Below are positions 32,216 through 41,491 of a stretch of DNA of 64,000 bases, piece after piece. The notes under the pieces are model-generated. The model was not told the origin of the DNA. It saw only the letters and a program-made list of their open reading frames with translations, and did not search any database. The translations under genes were made by a program, and so were the position numbers. Positions within the stretch are counted from its first letter, which is position 1. The number at the start of each line of letters is the position of its first letter. Location: contig NZ_CP039373.1 of the NCBI RefSeq assembly GCF_000179235.2, positions 434,032 through 498,031 of the forward strand. Direction: 5' to 3'. This stretch comes from Synechococcus sp. CB0101 (lineage in GTDB: Bacteria; Cyanobacteriota; Cyanobacteriia; PCC-6307; Cyanobiaceae).

Positions 32216-33394
32216 CTAGGAACCGATCCAGTGGCAGGCGGCGCAGCCGCGTTCTGCAGCCACCGCCTCCGCATCGGCTCGACTAGCGCAGGGGCTCTGC
32301 AGCAATTCAGCCCGTGCACCGTCGCGGTGCAGTGCTTCCAGTAAATCGAGCGCCTCGCCCAGTTGACCCTCTGTGCCGTAGGCCACGAGTGTGGCGGCGG
32401 GGCGCTCGGGTGCGCTGGCTTCGGTGCCGATCAGCTCGCGAATCGCTTCCACATCAAAGCTGAAACCCATGCCACCAGCCGCTCCACCGAAGCGCGCCAC
32501 CAGCGCGTCGTAACGACCTCCGCTGGCCAGGGGCACTGGAGCCACCGGGCCCTGGCAGACCAACTTCAGCACCAGACCGTCGTAGAGGTCGAAGTGGGGC
32601 TGAAAACTCGGATCGAGCTGGAGTCTGACGCCCTGCCCAGCAGCCACGGCGGCCACGCTGTTGAGGGTGCCCGCTAATTGCTCCAGCAGGCTCGAGGGGC
32701 CCAGTAATTGCTCCAGTTGGTAGAGCACGGCCTTGGTGTCACCCCGCAGCCGCAGCAGCTGCTGCAATCCCTGGCGTTGGTGGCCCGGCAGTTCCAGATC
32801 GGCCAGAGCGAGTGGATCGAAGTTGATCAGGGCCTGGCGCGTGGCCAGGCGTTGCTGCGCCGGCACCTGATCGAGCAGTGCACTGAGAATGCCGTGGTGG
32901 CCCAGCAGCAGTGTGGGTTGGTGGTCTGCGGTGATCTGCAGCTGGCGCAGACAGGCGAGCAACAACCGCAGCAGCTCCGCGTCCGCAACCAGTGCCTGAG
33001 TGGCGTCGGCACCAAGCAGTTCCACACCGCTCTGGAGTCGCTCCTCCAGCCGGGGTTGGCCCACATCGCTGAGGGCGCTGCGGAAAACGGCCCCGCTGCT
33101 CCACAAGCGCAGGGGGCGGGGCCGGCTCGCGAGCCGGGTGCAAGCAGCCCGAGCGATGGAGGCCGTCATCTCAGGCCGTAAGCCCAGAGGTTCATCGGAG
33201 GCCAGTCGCACCAACTCGCGATCGCGAATGCCGCCACCGGCTTCGAGGGTTTCCAAGCGCTCCACCAGCGGCGGGGCTACTTCGGCATAGCCCCAGCGCC
33301 GATACACCTCGGCCAGCTGATCGCACAGCCAGCGATTGCCATCCACTTCGCGCGGGTTGAGATCCCTGGCGCCGGCAGCGGGTTGCAGGGCCAT
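32216..33394 (-). CDS. hisZ: ATP phosphoribosyltransferase regulatory subunit
   Basis: A 392-residue paralogue of histidyl-tRNA synthetase that lacks the tRNA-binding domain and activates short-form HisG for the first step of histidine synthesis. The class II aminoacyl-tRNA-synthetase core is visible: LCDQLAEVYRRWGYAEVAPPLVERLE, RLASDEPLGLRPEMTASIARAA, RPLRLWSSGAVFR, and ASGGRYDALVARFGGAAGGMGFSFDVE. The catalytic HisRS arginine motif is replaced and the anticodon domain is missing, as expected for HisZ. The ATG at 33394 is 30 bp after the inositol-phosphatase stop. Confidence 0.88.
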   Translation of the reverse strand: MALQPAAGARDLNPREVDGNRWLCDQLAEVYRRWGYAEVAPPLVERLETLEAGGGIRDRELVRLASDEPLGLRPEMTASIARAACTRLASRPRPLRLWSSGAVFRSALSDVGQPRLEERLQSGVELLGADATQALVADAELLRLLLACLRQLQITADHQPTLLLGHHGILSALLDQVPAQQRLATRQALINFDPLALADLELPGHQRQGLQQLLRLRGDTKAVLYQLEQLLGPSSLLEQLAGTLNSVAAVAAGQGVRLQLDPSFQPHFDLYDGLVLKLVCQGPVAPVPLASGGRYDALVARFGGAAGGMGFSFDVEAIRELIGTEASAPERPAATLVAYGTEGQLGEALDLLEALHRDGARAELLQSPCASRADAEAVAAERGCAACHWIGS

Positions 33395-33424
33395 CGGATC
33401 TGAGCGCTCGAACTGGGGCTGATC

Positions 33425-34327
33425 CTATGGAGCGGCCTTATCGAGTTCCGGGGCGCCGAAGCTGGCACCGCTGAGGGGCTGGCAATCAGCCAGCCCCTCG
33501 ATCAAGGCTTGGCGCAAACCGGGGCTGCAGGCGATCAGGCGCCCTTCCGCCAGGTGCGCTGGGCTGCCGTCATAGGCGCAGACCACACCACCGGCCTGCT
33601 CCACCAGGGCAACGCCGGCCGCCAGATCCCACGGCGAGAGGCCCCGCTCCCAATAGCCATCGAGACGGCCATCGGCCACAAAGGCCAGATCCACGGCCGC
33701 CGCCCCACCACGGCGCACCCCCCGGGTGCGGTGTGTAAACCAGGCGAATTCGGCGTAGTTGTTGTCGAGCCGCTCGTGCCGGTCGTAGGCAAATCCGGTC
33801 ACCAGCAGGGAGCTCGCGAGGCTTGTGCACTGGCTCACCTGGATGCGGCTGCCGTTGCACCAGGCTCCCAGCCCAGGAGCGGCCCAATACAACTGTTGCA
33901 GTGCCGGCACCGCCAGGGCCCCCAGCAGCGGCTGGCCGTTCCAGGTGAGGCCGATTGATGTGCCGAAAAAGGGGTACCGATGGGCGTAGTTGGTGGTGCC
34001 ATCGAGCGGATCCACGCACCACTCCAGCGCCGAGCCCTTGCCGGGGCGCCGCCCGCTCTCCTCGGCCAGAACACCGAGATCCGGGGTGCCGTGCTCGAGC
34101 ACAGCCAACACCGCCTGCTCAGCGGCCACATCCGCCTCGGTAACCAGGTCTCCGGCGCGTCCCTTTTCCCGGATGGATTCCAAGCGTCCGAAGTGGTTCA
34201 ACAGCTGCGCCGCTCCGGCCTCGGCCGCGCGTTGCGCCACATCGGCGAGCTGCTCCAGCTCCGCCAGCTTCAGGCCACTGGCCTCGGCGCTCTGATCCGA
34301 GAGCCGCTGCTGGTCAGGTGTGCTCAT
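33425..34327 (-). CDS. Inositol monophosphatase family protein
   Basis: A 300-residue Mg-dependent phosphatase. The metal-site motifs are in order: AEESG (about residue 95), WCVDPLDGTTNYAHRYPFF (about 110-127) and LSPWDLAAGVALVEQAGG. Substrates in this family include inositol phosphates, histidinol phosphate and fructose-1,6-bisphosphate. Adjacency to hisZ makes histidinol-phosphatase activity (the missing HisB-type step) an attractive but unproven option. The start ATG overlaps the ferredoxin stop by 4 bp. Confidence 0.87.
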   Translation of the reverse strand: MSTPDQQRLSDQSAEASGLKLAELEQLADVAQRAAEAGAAQLLNHFGRLESIREKGRAGDLVTEADVAAEQAVLAVLEHGTPDLGVLAEESGRRPGKGSALEWCVDPLDGTTNYAHRYPFFGTSIGLTWNGQPLLGALAVPALQQLYWAAPGLGAWCNGSRIQVSQCTSLASSLLVTGFAYDRHERLDNNYAEFAWFTHRTRGVRRGGAAAVDLAFVADGRLDGYWERGLSPWDLAAGVALVEQAGGVVCAYDGSPAHLAEGRLIACSPGLRQALIEGLADCQPLSGASFGAPELDKAAP

Positions 34328-34689
34328 TCCTCATCGAGGGGCAGGCCGGCACGCACCTTGCCACGGCCGAAGTGCCTGCCGAACTGCATCTCGTAAACCT
34401 CGTCTTCATCTTGGGTTTCCACCTCCAGCGGCCCGGTGGCTCGCGCCACACAAAGGAGGCCATATCCCTGGGCGCGGATCTCGCGGGAGAGGCCCAGTGC
34501 CTCGCGCTGATCAATCGAACCCTCCAGCACGCGCACGGCGCAGGCGGTGCAGCAGCCATTGCGGCAACTGAAGGGCAGCGGCTCACCCTGCTGCTCGAAG
34601 CTGCGCAGGATGTATTCCCCTTCCGGCACGTCCAGGGCGATGGTGCGGTTTTCCTGCCGCCAATGGACCGTGATCGGATAGGTGCGCAT
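34324..34689 (-). CDS. Plant-type 2Fe-2S ferredoxin
   Basis: A 121-residue protein. The cluster cysteines are C42, C47, C50 and C80 (C-x4-C-x2-C-x29-C) in the context FSCRNGCCTACAVRVLEG and YGLLCVARATG. The N-terminal VHWRQENRTIALDVPEGEYIL is the usual beta-grasp entry. It is longer at the C-terminus than photosynthetic PetF, with an acidic then basic tail, so it is more likely a specialised ferredoxin than the main PSI acceptor. It is first in the leftward run and overlaps the phosphatase gene. Confidence 0.9.
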   Translation of the reverse strand: MRTYPITVHWRQENRTIALDVPEGEYILRSFEQQGEPLPFSCRNGCCTACAVRVLEGSIDQREALGLSREIRAQGYGLLCVARATGPLEVETQDEDEVYEMQFGRHFGRGKVRAGLPLDEE

Positions 34690-34785
34690 AGCCGCAACCA
34701 GCGAAGGACGTGGTGACTGCTACATTCTCATCGTTGCCCCGCGCAGCCGCGTCACTTGTTGACGCAGCAAAAGCCCCCCTCCCGC

Positions 34786-34872
34786 GGAGAGGTGGCCGAG
34801 TGGTCGAAGGCGCAGCACTGGAAATGCTGTATAGGGGCAACTCTATCGAGGGTTCGAATCCCTCCCTCTCCG
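34786..34872 (+). tRNA. tRNA-Ser (anticodon GGA)
   Basis: The acceptor arms GGAGAGG (34786-34792) and CCTCTCC (34865-34871) pair perfectly with discriminator G at 34872. The anticodon loop CTGGAAA gives anticodon GGA, reading UCC/UCU serine codons. The long variable arm and the GGTTCGAATCC T-loop are class II tRNA features. The CCA tail is not encoded. A terminator follows. Confidence 0.97.
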
Positions 34873-34893
34873 TTTCTAAGGTCTTCGGACCAG

Positions 34894-34915
34894 CCGCCCT
34901 CTGGGCGGTTTTTTT
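34894..34915 (+). terminator. Terminator downstream of tRNA-Ser
   Basis: The stem CCGCCC (34894-34899) and GGGCGG (34903-34908) closes a TCT loop and is followed by seven T residues. It lies 22 bp past the tRNA on the plus strand. Confidence 0.88.
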
Positions 34916-34986
34916 GTGCCTCAAGTGATTCAGATTGCGGATCGCTAGGGATGCAACACCGCCCTGCCGATGGCGCTGTTAGCAAC

Positions 34987-35781
34987 TCAGCCGAAGCGTC
35001 CGGTGACGTAATCCTGGGTTGCCTTTTGCTTGGGGGCATTGAAGATCTGTTCGGTCTCGGCGAATTCCTCCAGGCAGCCCACCTTGCCGTCACTGTCAGG
35101 GTTGGCGGTGACGTTGAAGAACCCGGTCATGTCGCTGACGCGCACGGCCTGTTGCATGTTGTGGGTCACGATCACGATCGTGTAGCTCTTCTTGAGCTCA
35201 TGCATCATCTCTTCGATTTTCAAGGTGGAGATGGGGTCGAGCGCTGAACAGGGCTCATCCATCAGGATCACCTCCGGCTCGATCGCGATTGCCCTGGCGA
35301 TGCACAGGCGCTGCTGTTGCCCGCCGGAGAGCGAATAACCGCTCACCTTGAGCTTGTCTTTGGTTTCATCCCAGAGGGCCGCTTTGCGCAGGGAGCGCTC
35401 CACTAACTCATCCATATCCCCACGAAACCCGTTGATGCGGGCGCCGAAGGCGATGTTTTCGTAGATGCTCTTCGGGAAGGGGTTGGGTTTCTGGAACACC
35501 ATGCCGATACGGCGTCTCACCTCCACCGGATCCACATCGCGGGCGTAGAGGTCTTGGTTGTCGAACAGCACCCGGCCCTTGAGGCTGCAACCCTCGATCA
35601 AATCGTTCATGCGGTTGAGGGAACGCAGCACCGTGCTCTTGCCACAACCCGATGGGCCGATGAAGGCGGTGACTTTGCCGCGGGGGACCTCCATGTACAC
35701 ACCACGCACAGCCACGTTGCTGCCGTAGCTGATGCTCACGTTCTCGAGGTTGAAGCAGGCGGTGGTGGAGGCAGGCGACAT
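34987..35781 (-). CDS. pstB: Phosphate ABC transporter ATP-binding protein
   Basis: A 264-residue PstB ATPase of the high-affinity phosphate importer. It has Walker [32 protein letters not shown] (PstB-specific), signature [16 protein letters not shown], Walker [14 protein letters not shown] and [11 protein letters not shown]. The ATG at 35781 is chosen over a TTG three codons earlier. It is third in the pstC-pstA-pstB unit. No pstS or phoU is in the window, so the binding protein is encoded elsewhere. Confidence 0.95.
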   Translation of the reverse strand: MSPASTTACFNLENVSISYGSNVAVRGVYMEVPRGKVTAFIGPSGCGKSTVLRSLNRMNDLIEGCSLKGRVLFDNQDLYARDVDPVEVRRRIGMVFQKPNPFPKSIYENIAFGARINGFRGDMDELVERSLRKAALWDETKDKLKVSGYSLSGGQQQRLCIARAIAIEPEVILMDEPCSALDPISTLKIEEMMHELKKSYTIVIVTHNMQQAVRVSDMTGFFNVTANPDSDGKVGCLEEFAETEQIFNAPKQKATQDYVTGRFG

Positions 35782-35818
35782 GGTGATCAAGGCTGGGAAG
35801 AGAAACGAAGCGGTGAGC

Positions 35819-36700
35819 TCAGGTGTTGCTGAAACGGCCCAGCCAGCGGGCCAACAGATTGGCCAGAAGGATCATCACCACCAACACAAACGACGACGCC
35901 CAGGCCAGAGCGATCTGAGCGTCGTAGGGCATGATCGCGAAGTTGTAGATCAACACCGACATCGACGCGATCGGGTTGAACAAGCCTTCAGGCCAAAACG
36001 GTGAAAACAGCGCCGTGAAGATCAAGGGAGCCGTTTCACCGGCTGCCCGCGCCACCGCCAACACCACGCCTGTGGCGATCGAGGAGAAGGCGGCCGGCAA
36101 CGTCACGCGGGTGATCGTGATGAAGCGCGAAGCACCGACGCCCATCGCTCCCCAGCGCAGTTCCTGAGGCACGAGCTTGAGTGCCTCATCGGTGGTTTTG
36201 ATCACCGTGGGCAGCATCAACACCGCAAGGGCGATGCCGCCGGCGAGGGCGCTGTAGCTCTGATTGAAGAACAGGCGTGTGCTCACGATCAGGCCGTACA
36301 CGAACACGCCGCAGATGATGGAGGGCACACCGGCCAGCACATTCGTGCCAAAGCGCACGAAGCGGGCAAACCAGCCGGCAGAGGCGAATTCCGCCAAATA
36401 CATACCGGCACCGACACCCACTGGTACCGCAATCAGCGCCGCCACCAGAGTGACGATCAAGGTGCCGAGGATGGCATTGCCGATGCCACCACCATCCAGC
36501 CCTGGCGGCGGAGGCAACTCGGTGAGCAGCTTCAGGCTGATCAGGGAGCCACCCTTGAACAACACATAGGCGATCACCACGATCAGGGGCAGAACGGCCA
36601 GGGCGGTGAACAGACCCGCCGTGATCGTGAGCAGCTGATTCCAGCGGTTGCGCGCCAGGGAGGGCTGCAGGGTGAGGGAGCCGCGGTTAAAGGAGGTCAT
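35819..36700 (-). CDS. pstA: Phosphate ABC transporter permease PstA
   Basis: A 293-residue permease with six helices. The conserved [15 protein letters not shown] and [33 protein letters not shown] segments (the latter is the EAA loop) identify PstA, as does the C-terminal [15 protein letters not shown]. The ATG at 36700 lies 6 bp after the pstC stop. It forms the phosphate channel with PstC. Confidence 0.94.
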   Translation of the reverse strand: MTSFNRGSLTLQPSLARNRWNQLLTITAGLFTALAVLPLIVVIAYVLFKGGSLISLKLLTELPPPPGLDGGGIGNAILGTLIVTLVAALIAVPVGVGAGMYLAEFASAGWFARFVRFGTNVLAGVPSIICGVFVYGLIVSTRLFFNQSYSALAGGIALAVLMLPTVIKTTDEALKLVPQELRWGAMGVGASRFITITRVTLPAAFSSIATGVVLAVARAAGETAPLIFTALFSPFWPEGLFNPIASMSVLIYNFAIMPYDAQIALAWASSFVLVVMILLANLLARWLGRFSNT

Positions 36701-36706
36701 CGGCGC

Positions 36707-37660
36707 TCAGTATTTGAGGCTCAACCGGCGCACGATCACCTGGGCGAGCAGGTTGACCACCAGGGTGAGCACCATCAGCACCAGCGCGGCGTACATCAGG
36801 GCCGAGACCTGCAGGCCATCGGCTTCACCGAACTGATTGGCCAACATCGACGAGATCGTGTTGGCCGGTGCCAGCAGGCTGAAGCTGAAGTTGTTGGAGT
36901 TACCGATCAGCATCGTCACCGCCATGGTTTCGCCCATGGCGCGGCCCAAGGCGAGCATCACACCGCCGGTGATGCCAGAAATCGCCGCCGGCAGGATCAC
37001 ATGCACGATCGCTCCCCAGCGGGTGGTACCCACGCCATAGGCGGCCTGGCGCAGCGTGAGCGGCACCTGCTGCAGGGAATCGCGGGAGATGGCCGTGATG
37101 ATCGGCAGGATCATCACCACCAGGATCAAAACGGCCGGGGCCATCCCCGGCCCAAGCGGGGTTGTGGAGAAGAAGGGCAGCCAGCCCAACCATTGATGGA
37201 GGCTCGTGAGCCCGGGCCGGAGGAAGGGCTCCATCACAAAAATGCCCCAGAGACCAAGCACCACGGAGGGAATGGCCGCCAGCAGCTCCACCATCACCCC
37301 AAGCACCTGCCGAATCGCCAGGGGAATGATGTTTTCAGTGAGAAAGATGGCGGTGCCCACCCCGAGCGGCACGGCGATCGCCAGGGCCAGCAGCGAACTC
37401 ACGACCGTGCCATAGATGGCCGTGAAGGCGCCGTAGTGCTCCCCGATCGGGTCCCAGTTGGAGGTGGTGAGGAAGGCAAGCCCGAAGCGGCCGATTGCTT
37501 CTCGGGCCCCTCCGAGCACCGTGAACAAAATGCCGATCAGCACAAGGCCCACCACCGAGGCGAGCACCACGGCCAGTTTCTGGAAGCCCCGATCGATCAG
37601 CAGTTCCCAGGGGGGACGCCGCCGCTGCGAGAAGAGTTCAGGGCGGGCACCCGCGGCCAT
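36707..37660 (-). CDS. pstC: Phosphate ABC transporter permease PstC
   Basis: A 317-residue permease. It has LTTSNWDPIGEHYGAFTAIYGTVVSS, AAIPSVVLGLWGIFVMEPFLR and the coupling segment SRDSLQQVPLTLRQAAYGVGTTRWGAIVHVILPAA, then GRAMGETMAVTMLIGN, all diagnostic of PstC. I use the ATG at 37660. A TTG at 37681 would add seven residues. A candidate Pho-type operator lies 45-63 bp upstream, consistent with phosphate-starvation control. Confidence 0.94.
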   Translation of the reverse strand: MAAGARPELFSQRRRPPWELLIDRGFQKLAVVLASVVGLVLIGILFTVLGGAREAIGRFGLAFLTTSNWDPIGEHYGAFTAIYGTVVSSLLALAIAVPLGVGTAIFLTENIIPLAIRQVLGVMVELLAAIPSVVLGLWGIFVMEPFLRPGLTSLHQWLGWLPFFSTTPLGPGMAPAVLILVVMILPIITAISRDSLQQVPLTLRQAAYGVGTTRWGAIVHVILPAAISGITGGVMLALGRAMGETMAVTMLIGNSNNFSFSLLAPANTISSMLANQFGEADGLQVSALMYAALVLMVLTLVVNLLAQVIVRRLSLKY

Positions 37661-37704
37661 GGGGATCTTTACCTGGCCCAAATCTAAAGCTCTGGCGCAG
37701 GGCC

Positions 37705-37723
37705 GTTAGCGTTAGGGCTTAGG
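37705..37723 (-). promoter_or_regulatory. Candidate SphR/PhoB-type box upstream of pstC
   Basis: Reading leftward, the site contains three CTAA-type repeats at about 7-bp spacing (CTAAGCC, CTAACGC, TAAC). They lie about 20 bp upstream of a -10-like TAGATT (complement of 37681-37686). Spaced CTTAAC/CTAAC repeats replacing a -35 box are typical of Pho-regulon promoters. The call rests on pattern and location only. Confidence 0.4.
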
Positions 37724-37751
37724 CAACAATCCCTGGGGCGCAGTCAGTCAG

Positions 37752-40076
37752 TTGGCACGGATCGTTGGCATCGACCTGGGCACCACCAACTCGGTGGTGG
37801 CGGTGCTGGAGGGCGGCCGCCCTCAGGTGATTGCCAGCGCCGAAGGCGGACGCACCACGCCATCGGTGGTGGGCTTCAGCAAAGACTCTGAACTGCTGGT
37901 GGGGCAATTGGCGCGCCGCCAACTGGTGCTCAACCCCCGCAATACCTTCGCGAACCTCAAGCGCTTCGTGGGGCGGCAGTGGGACGAACTGGAGGAGAGC
38001 AGCCTCTCGGTTCCCTACACGGTGCGGGCCAACGACCAGGGCAATGTGCGCGTGGTCTGTCCCGCGACGGAACGGGAGTACGCGCCTGAGGAGCTGGTGG
38101 CCAGCATCCTCCGCAAGCTCGTGGATGACGCCAGCACCTATCTGGGAGAGCCGGTGGAAGCGGCGGTGATCACCGTGCCGGCCTATTTCAACGACGCCCA
38201 GCGCCAGGCCACCCGCGATGCGGGCCGCCTGGCTGGTATCAGCGTGGAGCGGATTCTCAACGAGCCCACAGCGGCGGCCCTCGCTTACGGCTTTGATCGC
38301 AGCACGGTCAAGCGCGTGCTGGTGTTCGACCTTGGCGGCGGCACCTTTGATGTGTCGGTGCTGCGCATCGCCCAGGGGGTGTTCGATGTGAAGGCCACCA
38401 GCGGCGACACCCAATTAGGCGGCAACGATTGGGACCGGCGCATCGTTGATTGGCTGGCTGATCAATTCCAGAGCGAGCACGGCGTTGACCTCCGCCGCGA
38501 TCGCCAGGCCCTGCAGCGGCTCACCGAAGCCGCGGAAAAAGCCAAGATCGAGCTGAGTGGTGTGCAGAGCACGCCGATCTCGCTGCCCTTCATTGCGACC
38601 GCTGAAGCCGGTCCGCTTCATATCGAAACCAGTCTCGAGCGGCGCACCTTCGAAGGCCTGTGCCCCGACCTGCTCGACCGCTTGCTGCGCCCGGTGCAGC
38701 GGGCCCTGCGCGATTCCGGCCTGGCCGCTGAAGACATCGACGACGTGGTGCTGGTTGGTGGCTCCACCCGCATGCCGATGGTGCAGGAAATGGTGCGGAC
38801 CCTGATTCCGCTCGAGCCTTGTCAATCGGTGAATCCCGATGAGGTGGTGGCGATCGGAGCGGCTGTTCAAGCCGGGATCCTCACGGGTGAACTGCGCGAC
38901 CTGATGCTCAACGACGTCACGCCCCTCTCACTGGGTCTGGAGACCATCGGTGGCGTGATGAAGGTGTTGATTCCGCGCAACACCTCGATTCCGGTGCGCA
39001 AGAGCGATGTCTTCAGCACCTCAGAAGCGAATCAGAGCTCCGTGGAGATCCATGTGCTCCAGGGGGAGCGCCAGATGGCCGAGGGCAACAAAAGCCTTGG
39101 CCGTTTCCGCCTATCCGGCATTCCGCCGGCACCGCGTGGGGTTCCTCAGGTGCAGGTGTCGTTCGACATCGATGCCAATGGACTGCTCCAGGTCTCAGCC
39201 ACAGACCGCACCACGGGCCGCCAGCAGAGCGTGAGCATTCAGGGGGGCTCGAATCTCAGTGAGGACGAGATCAAGACCCTGATCGAAGAGGCGGAACAGA
39301 AGGCCAGCGAAGACCGTCGCCGCAAGGCGGAGATCGATCGCCGCAACCGGGCGCAGACCCTGGTGGCCCAAGCGGAGCGCCGCCTCCGTGATGCAGCCCT
39401 GGAGCTGGGCCCCTATGGCGCTGAACGCCAGCAACGGGCTGTGGAAATTGCGGTGCGCGACGTGCAGGATCAGTTGTCGTCCGGCGATCTGGGTGATCTC
39501 GATCTGGCGGTGAGCCAGCTGCAGGAGGCGCTCTACGGGCTCAACCGCCGCTTGGCGAGCGAGCGCAAGCAGGAGAGCAGCCCCTTGCAGGGCCTCAAGA
39601 ACACCCTGGGATCCCTCAAGGACGAACTGTTCGCCGACGACGACTGGGATGACTGGGATTCCCGCAGCCGTGGGCGTGATCCCTGGGCCGAACCCAGCTG
39701 GGGAGCCGGCAGAAGTGGTTGGGGGGCTGACGACTGGAACCGCCCTGCCCCTGTGCCAACGCCTCGTTACGACGATCTGCGTGAGCGCAATGGCTACGGC
39801 CAGGAGTCGATCCCAAGCCGCAGCGCTTTTTACGAACCCGACCGCTACGCGCGAGACCCATTCGACAACGATCGCTACGCCAGCGATCGCTATGACAACG
39901 ATCGTTACGACAGAGATCGCTACGAGCCCGCCACCAACGACCGGGACTCTTACGACCAGGCTCCTGATGAGCGAGACGACGGTCGAGAGGAGCGTTTTGC
40001 GGAGCGTTCTGGACAGCAGGAACGCCGTTCCGCTCGCCCGGCCCCGTTTGAGGGGGATCCCTGGGCTGAGGATTGA
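37752..40076 (+). CDS. dnaK: Hsp70 chaperone, DnaK3-like, with long acidic/aromatic C-terminal extension
   Basis: A 774-residue Hsp70 starting at TTG ([22 protein letters not shown]). The ATPase domain occupies about residues 1-375 ([27 protein letters not shown]) and the substrate-binding domain about 385-600. The final 160 residues are an unusual tail with [14 protein letters not shown], tryptophan-glycine repeats and several D-R-Y repeat units, ending in FEGDPWAED. Size and adjacency to a DnaJ match the cyanobacterial DnaK3 type, which in Synechocystis is large, essential and membrane-associated. The downstream J-protein starts 5 bp after its stop. The tail may mediate membrane or client contacts (inference). 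Confidence 0.93.
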   Translation: MARIVGIDLGTTNSVVAVLEGGRPQVIASAEGGRTTPSVVGFSKDSELLVGQLARRQLVLNPRNTFANLKRFVGRQWDELEESSLSVPYTVRANDQGNVRVVCPATEREYAPEELVASILRKLVDDASTYLGEPVEAAVITVPAYFNDAQRQATRDAGRLAGISVERILNEPTAAALAYGFDRSTVKRVLVFDLGGGTFDVSVLRIAQGVFDVKATSGDTQLGGNDWDRRIVDWLADQFQSEHGVDLRRDRQALQRLTEAAEKAKIELSGVQSTPISLPFIATAEAGPLHIETSLERRTFEGLCPDLLDRLLRPVQRALRDSGLAAEDIDDVVLVGGSTRMPMVQEMVRTLIPLEPCQSVNPDEVVAIGAAVQAGILTGELRDLMLNDVTPLSLGLETIGGVMKVLIPRNTSIPVRKSDVFSTSEANQSSVEIHVLQGERQMAEGNKSLGRFRLSGIPPAPRGVPQVQVSFDIDANGLLQVSATDRTTGRQQSVSIQGGSNLSEDEIKTLIEEAEQKASEDRRRKAEIDRRNRAQTLVAQAERRLRDAALELGPYGAERQQRAVEIAVRDVQDQLSSGDLGDLDLAVSQLQEALYGLNRRLASERKQESSPLQGLKNTLGSLKDELFADDDWDDWDSRSRGRDPWAEPSWGAGRSGWGADDWNRPAPVPTPRYDDLRERNGYGQESIPSRSAFYEPDRYARDPFDNDRYASDRYDNDRYDRDRYEPATNDRDSYDQAPDERDDGREERFAERSGQQERRSARPAPFEGDPWAED

Positions 40077-40081
40077 GCTCG

Positions 40082-41020
40082 GTGAGCAGTGCCCCCTCGC
40101 GGACGACCGTGAACCATTGGTCGGTGTTGGGGTTGGATCCTGGCGCCGATTCACAGGCGCTGAAACGGGCCTTCCGCCAACAGGCACGGCGTTGGCACCC
40201 GGATCTCAATGGCAATGACCCCCACGCCGAGGAGCAGTTCAAGGCCGTTAACGAGGCCTATGCCGTTCTGAGTGATCCGCAGCGGCGGCAGCAATGGGAG
40301 CAAGGGCTCGATACCGCTGATGCGGCGGCAGCTGGCCTCGATCCCTTCGCTCACGGATTCCCGGACTTTCACGACTACATCGAGGAGCTGTTCGGCATCC
40401 CTCAGCGCCGTTCCGCTCCGCATCGCGACAGCGACCCGCATGACGAGCCCGATCAGGCTCCCCGTGGCCGCAGTGAAGTGACCACAGCCCCACCGCCGCC
40501 GCCGCCGGTGGTGGCCAGCAGTGATTGTGAGTCGCTGGTGGAGCTCACCCCAGAGCAAGCGCTGCAAGGGGAGCGGGTCGAAATCGACCTGCCGGACGGC
40601 ACGGCTGTGGAGGTGTGGACCCCGGCGATGGCGGGAGATGGCTGGCGCTTGCGACTGGCGGGCGTGGCCCCGGGTGGGGCTGACCACTTCCTGCAACTCC
40701 GCGTGCGGACGCCGGAGGGCCTCAGGGTTGATGGTCTGCGCGTGCTGTATCAGCTCGATCTCTCCCCCGCTGAAGGGGCCTTGGGTTGTTCGGTGGTGGT
40801 CCCCACCCTGGATGGTCCCGTGCAGCTGCGGATCCCGCCGGGCTCCTCCAGCGGCCGCTTGTTGCGCCTGCGGGGCCGTGGATTGCAACAGGGTGAGCAG
40901 CGCGGCGATCAGCTGGTGGAAGTGCGTTTGGTGGTGCCCTCGGCCCTTACCGAAGCCGAGGAGGCTCTGTATGCCCGTTTGCAGCAGCTGGCGGCGGAAC
41001 TCGATGGTGAACGGAGCTGA
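40082..41020 (+). CDS. DnaJ-type co-chaperone without zinc finger
   Basis: A 312-residue J-domain protein from a GTG at 40082 (a TTG at 40073 overlapping dnaK is the alternative). The J domain is about residues 10-75 with the essential HPD in ARRWHPDLNG. A low-complexity linker with a polyproline run follows (about 125-150), then a DnaJ C-terminal peptide-binding domain (SLVELTPEQALQGERVEIDLP; LRIPPGSSSGRLLRLRGRGL). No CxxCxGxG repeats are present, so it is a CbpA-like type II protein. It is most likely the dedicated partner of the upstream DnaK. Confidence 0.9.
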   Translation: MSSAPSRTTVNHWSVLGLDPGADSQALKRAFRQQARRWHPDLNGNDPHAEEQFKAVNEAYAVLSDPQRRQQWEQGLDTADAAAAGLDPFAHGFPDFHDYIEELFGIPQRRSAPHRDSDPHDEPDQAPRGRSEVTTAPPPPPPVVASSDCESLVELTPEQALQGERVEIDLPDGTAVEVWTPAMAGDGWRLRLAGVAPGGADHFLQLRVRTPEGLRVDGLRVLYQLDLSPAEGALGCSVVVPTLDGPVQLRIPPGSSSGRLLRLRGRGLQQGEQRGDQLVEVRLVVPSALTEAEEALYARLQQLAAELDGERS

Positions 41021-41068
41021 GCCGACTCCGCCCATCAGTGAGACACTGAACCCAGCGTTCGCTCCACG

Positions 41069-41491
41069 ATGTCGGTTCACGTCCTGCTGTTCGATGCCGG
41101 CAGCGACAACGAGGGCATTCATTCCCTTGAGCTCAATGGCACCACCGTGGTTCTGCTGTTTGAGGATCGCGACGACGCCGAGCGCTACGCCGGCCTTTTG
41201 GAAGCACAAGACTTCCCTGCCCCGACCGTTGAGGCGATCGAGCGGCGGGAGATGGAGGAGTTCTGCAGCAGTGCGGGTTACGAAGCGCGTTTTGTGCCGG
41301 CTGGATTCCTGCCGCAAACCGCTGAAGACCGGCTGCTGATCGCGCCGCCCGAGAAAAATATGGATGTGACCACCTGGCGCGAGCAGGAGGATCCCACTGC
41401 TGAACCAGCCGTTGCGGCCGCGGAGGAACCGATCAGCACCGGCAATGCCGAACTCGAAGACTTCCGCCGCCGGCTTGAGGGGCTGCTGTGA
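41069..41491 (+). CDS. DUF3110 domain protein
   Basis: A 140-residue protein, MSVHVLLFDAGSDNEGIHSL onward, with the alpha/beta core NGTTVVLLFEDRDDAERYAGLLEAQDFPAPTVEAI and a downstream EMEEFCSSAGYEARFVPAG. This is the cyanobacterial DUF3110 pattern, function unknown. The C-terminal 40 residues are acidic and probably disordered. It overlaps murQ by 4 bp (GTGA at 41488-41491) and follows the DnaJ gene by 48 bp. Confidence 0.8.
   Translation: MSVHVLLFDAGSDNEGIHSLELNGTTVVLLFEDRDDAERYAGLLEAQDFPAPTVEAIERREMEEFCSSAGYEARFVPAGFLPQTAEDRLLIAPPEKNMDVTTWREQEDPTAEPAVAAAEEPISTGNAELEDFRRRLEGLL

Noticed and set aside
34786-34915. Genomic island inserted at tRNA-Ser
   Set aside because: No integrase, no repeat of the tRNA 3' end and no compositional change is seen on either side. 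Neighbours are housekeeping genes.
39838-39930. CRISPR-like or satellite DNA repeat
   Set aside because: The repeats are short, imperfect and in frame with dnaK, encoding D-R-Y units, with no spacer structure.
39195-40187. 330-codon minus-strand open frame over the end of dnaK
   Set aside because: It is antisense to the chaperone tail. The repeats [13 protein letters not shown] are the complement of the D-R-Y coding repeats and not a membrane protein.
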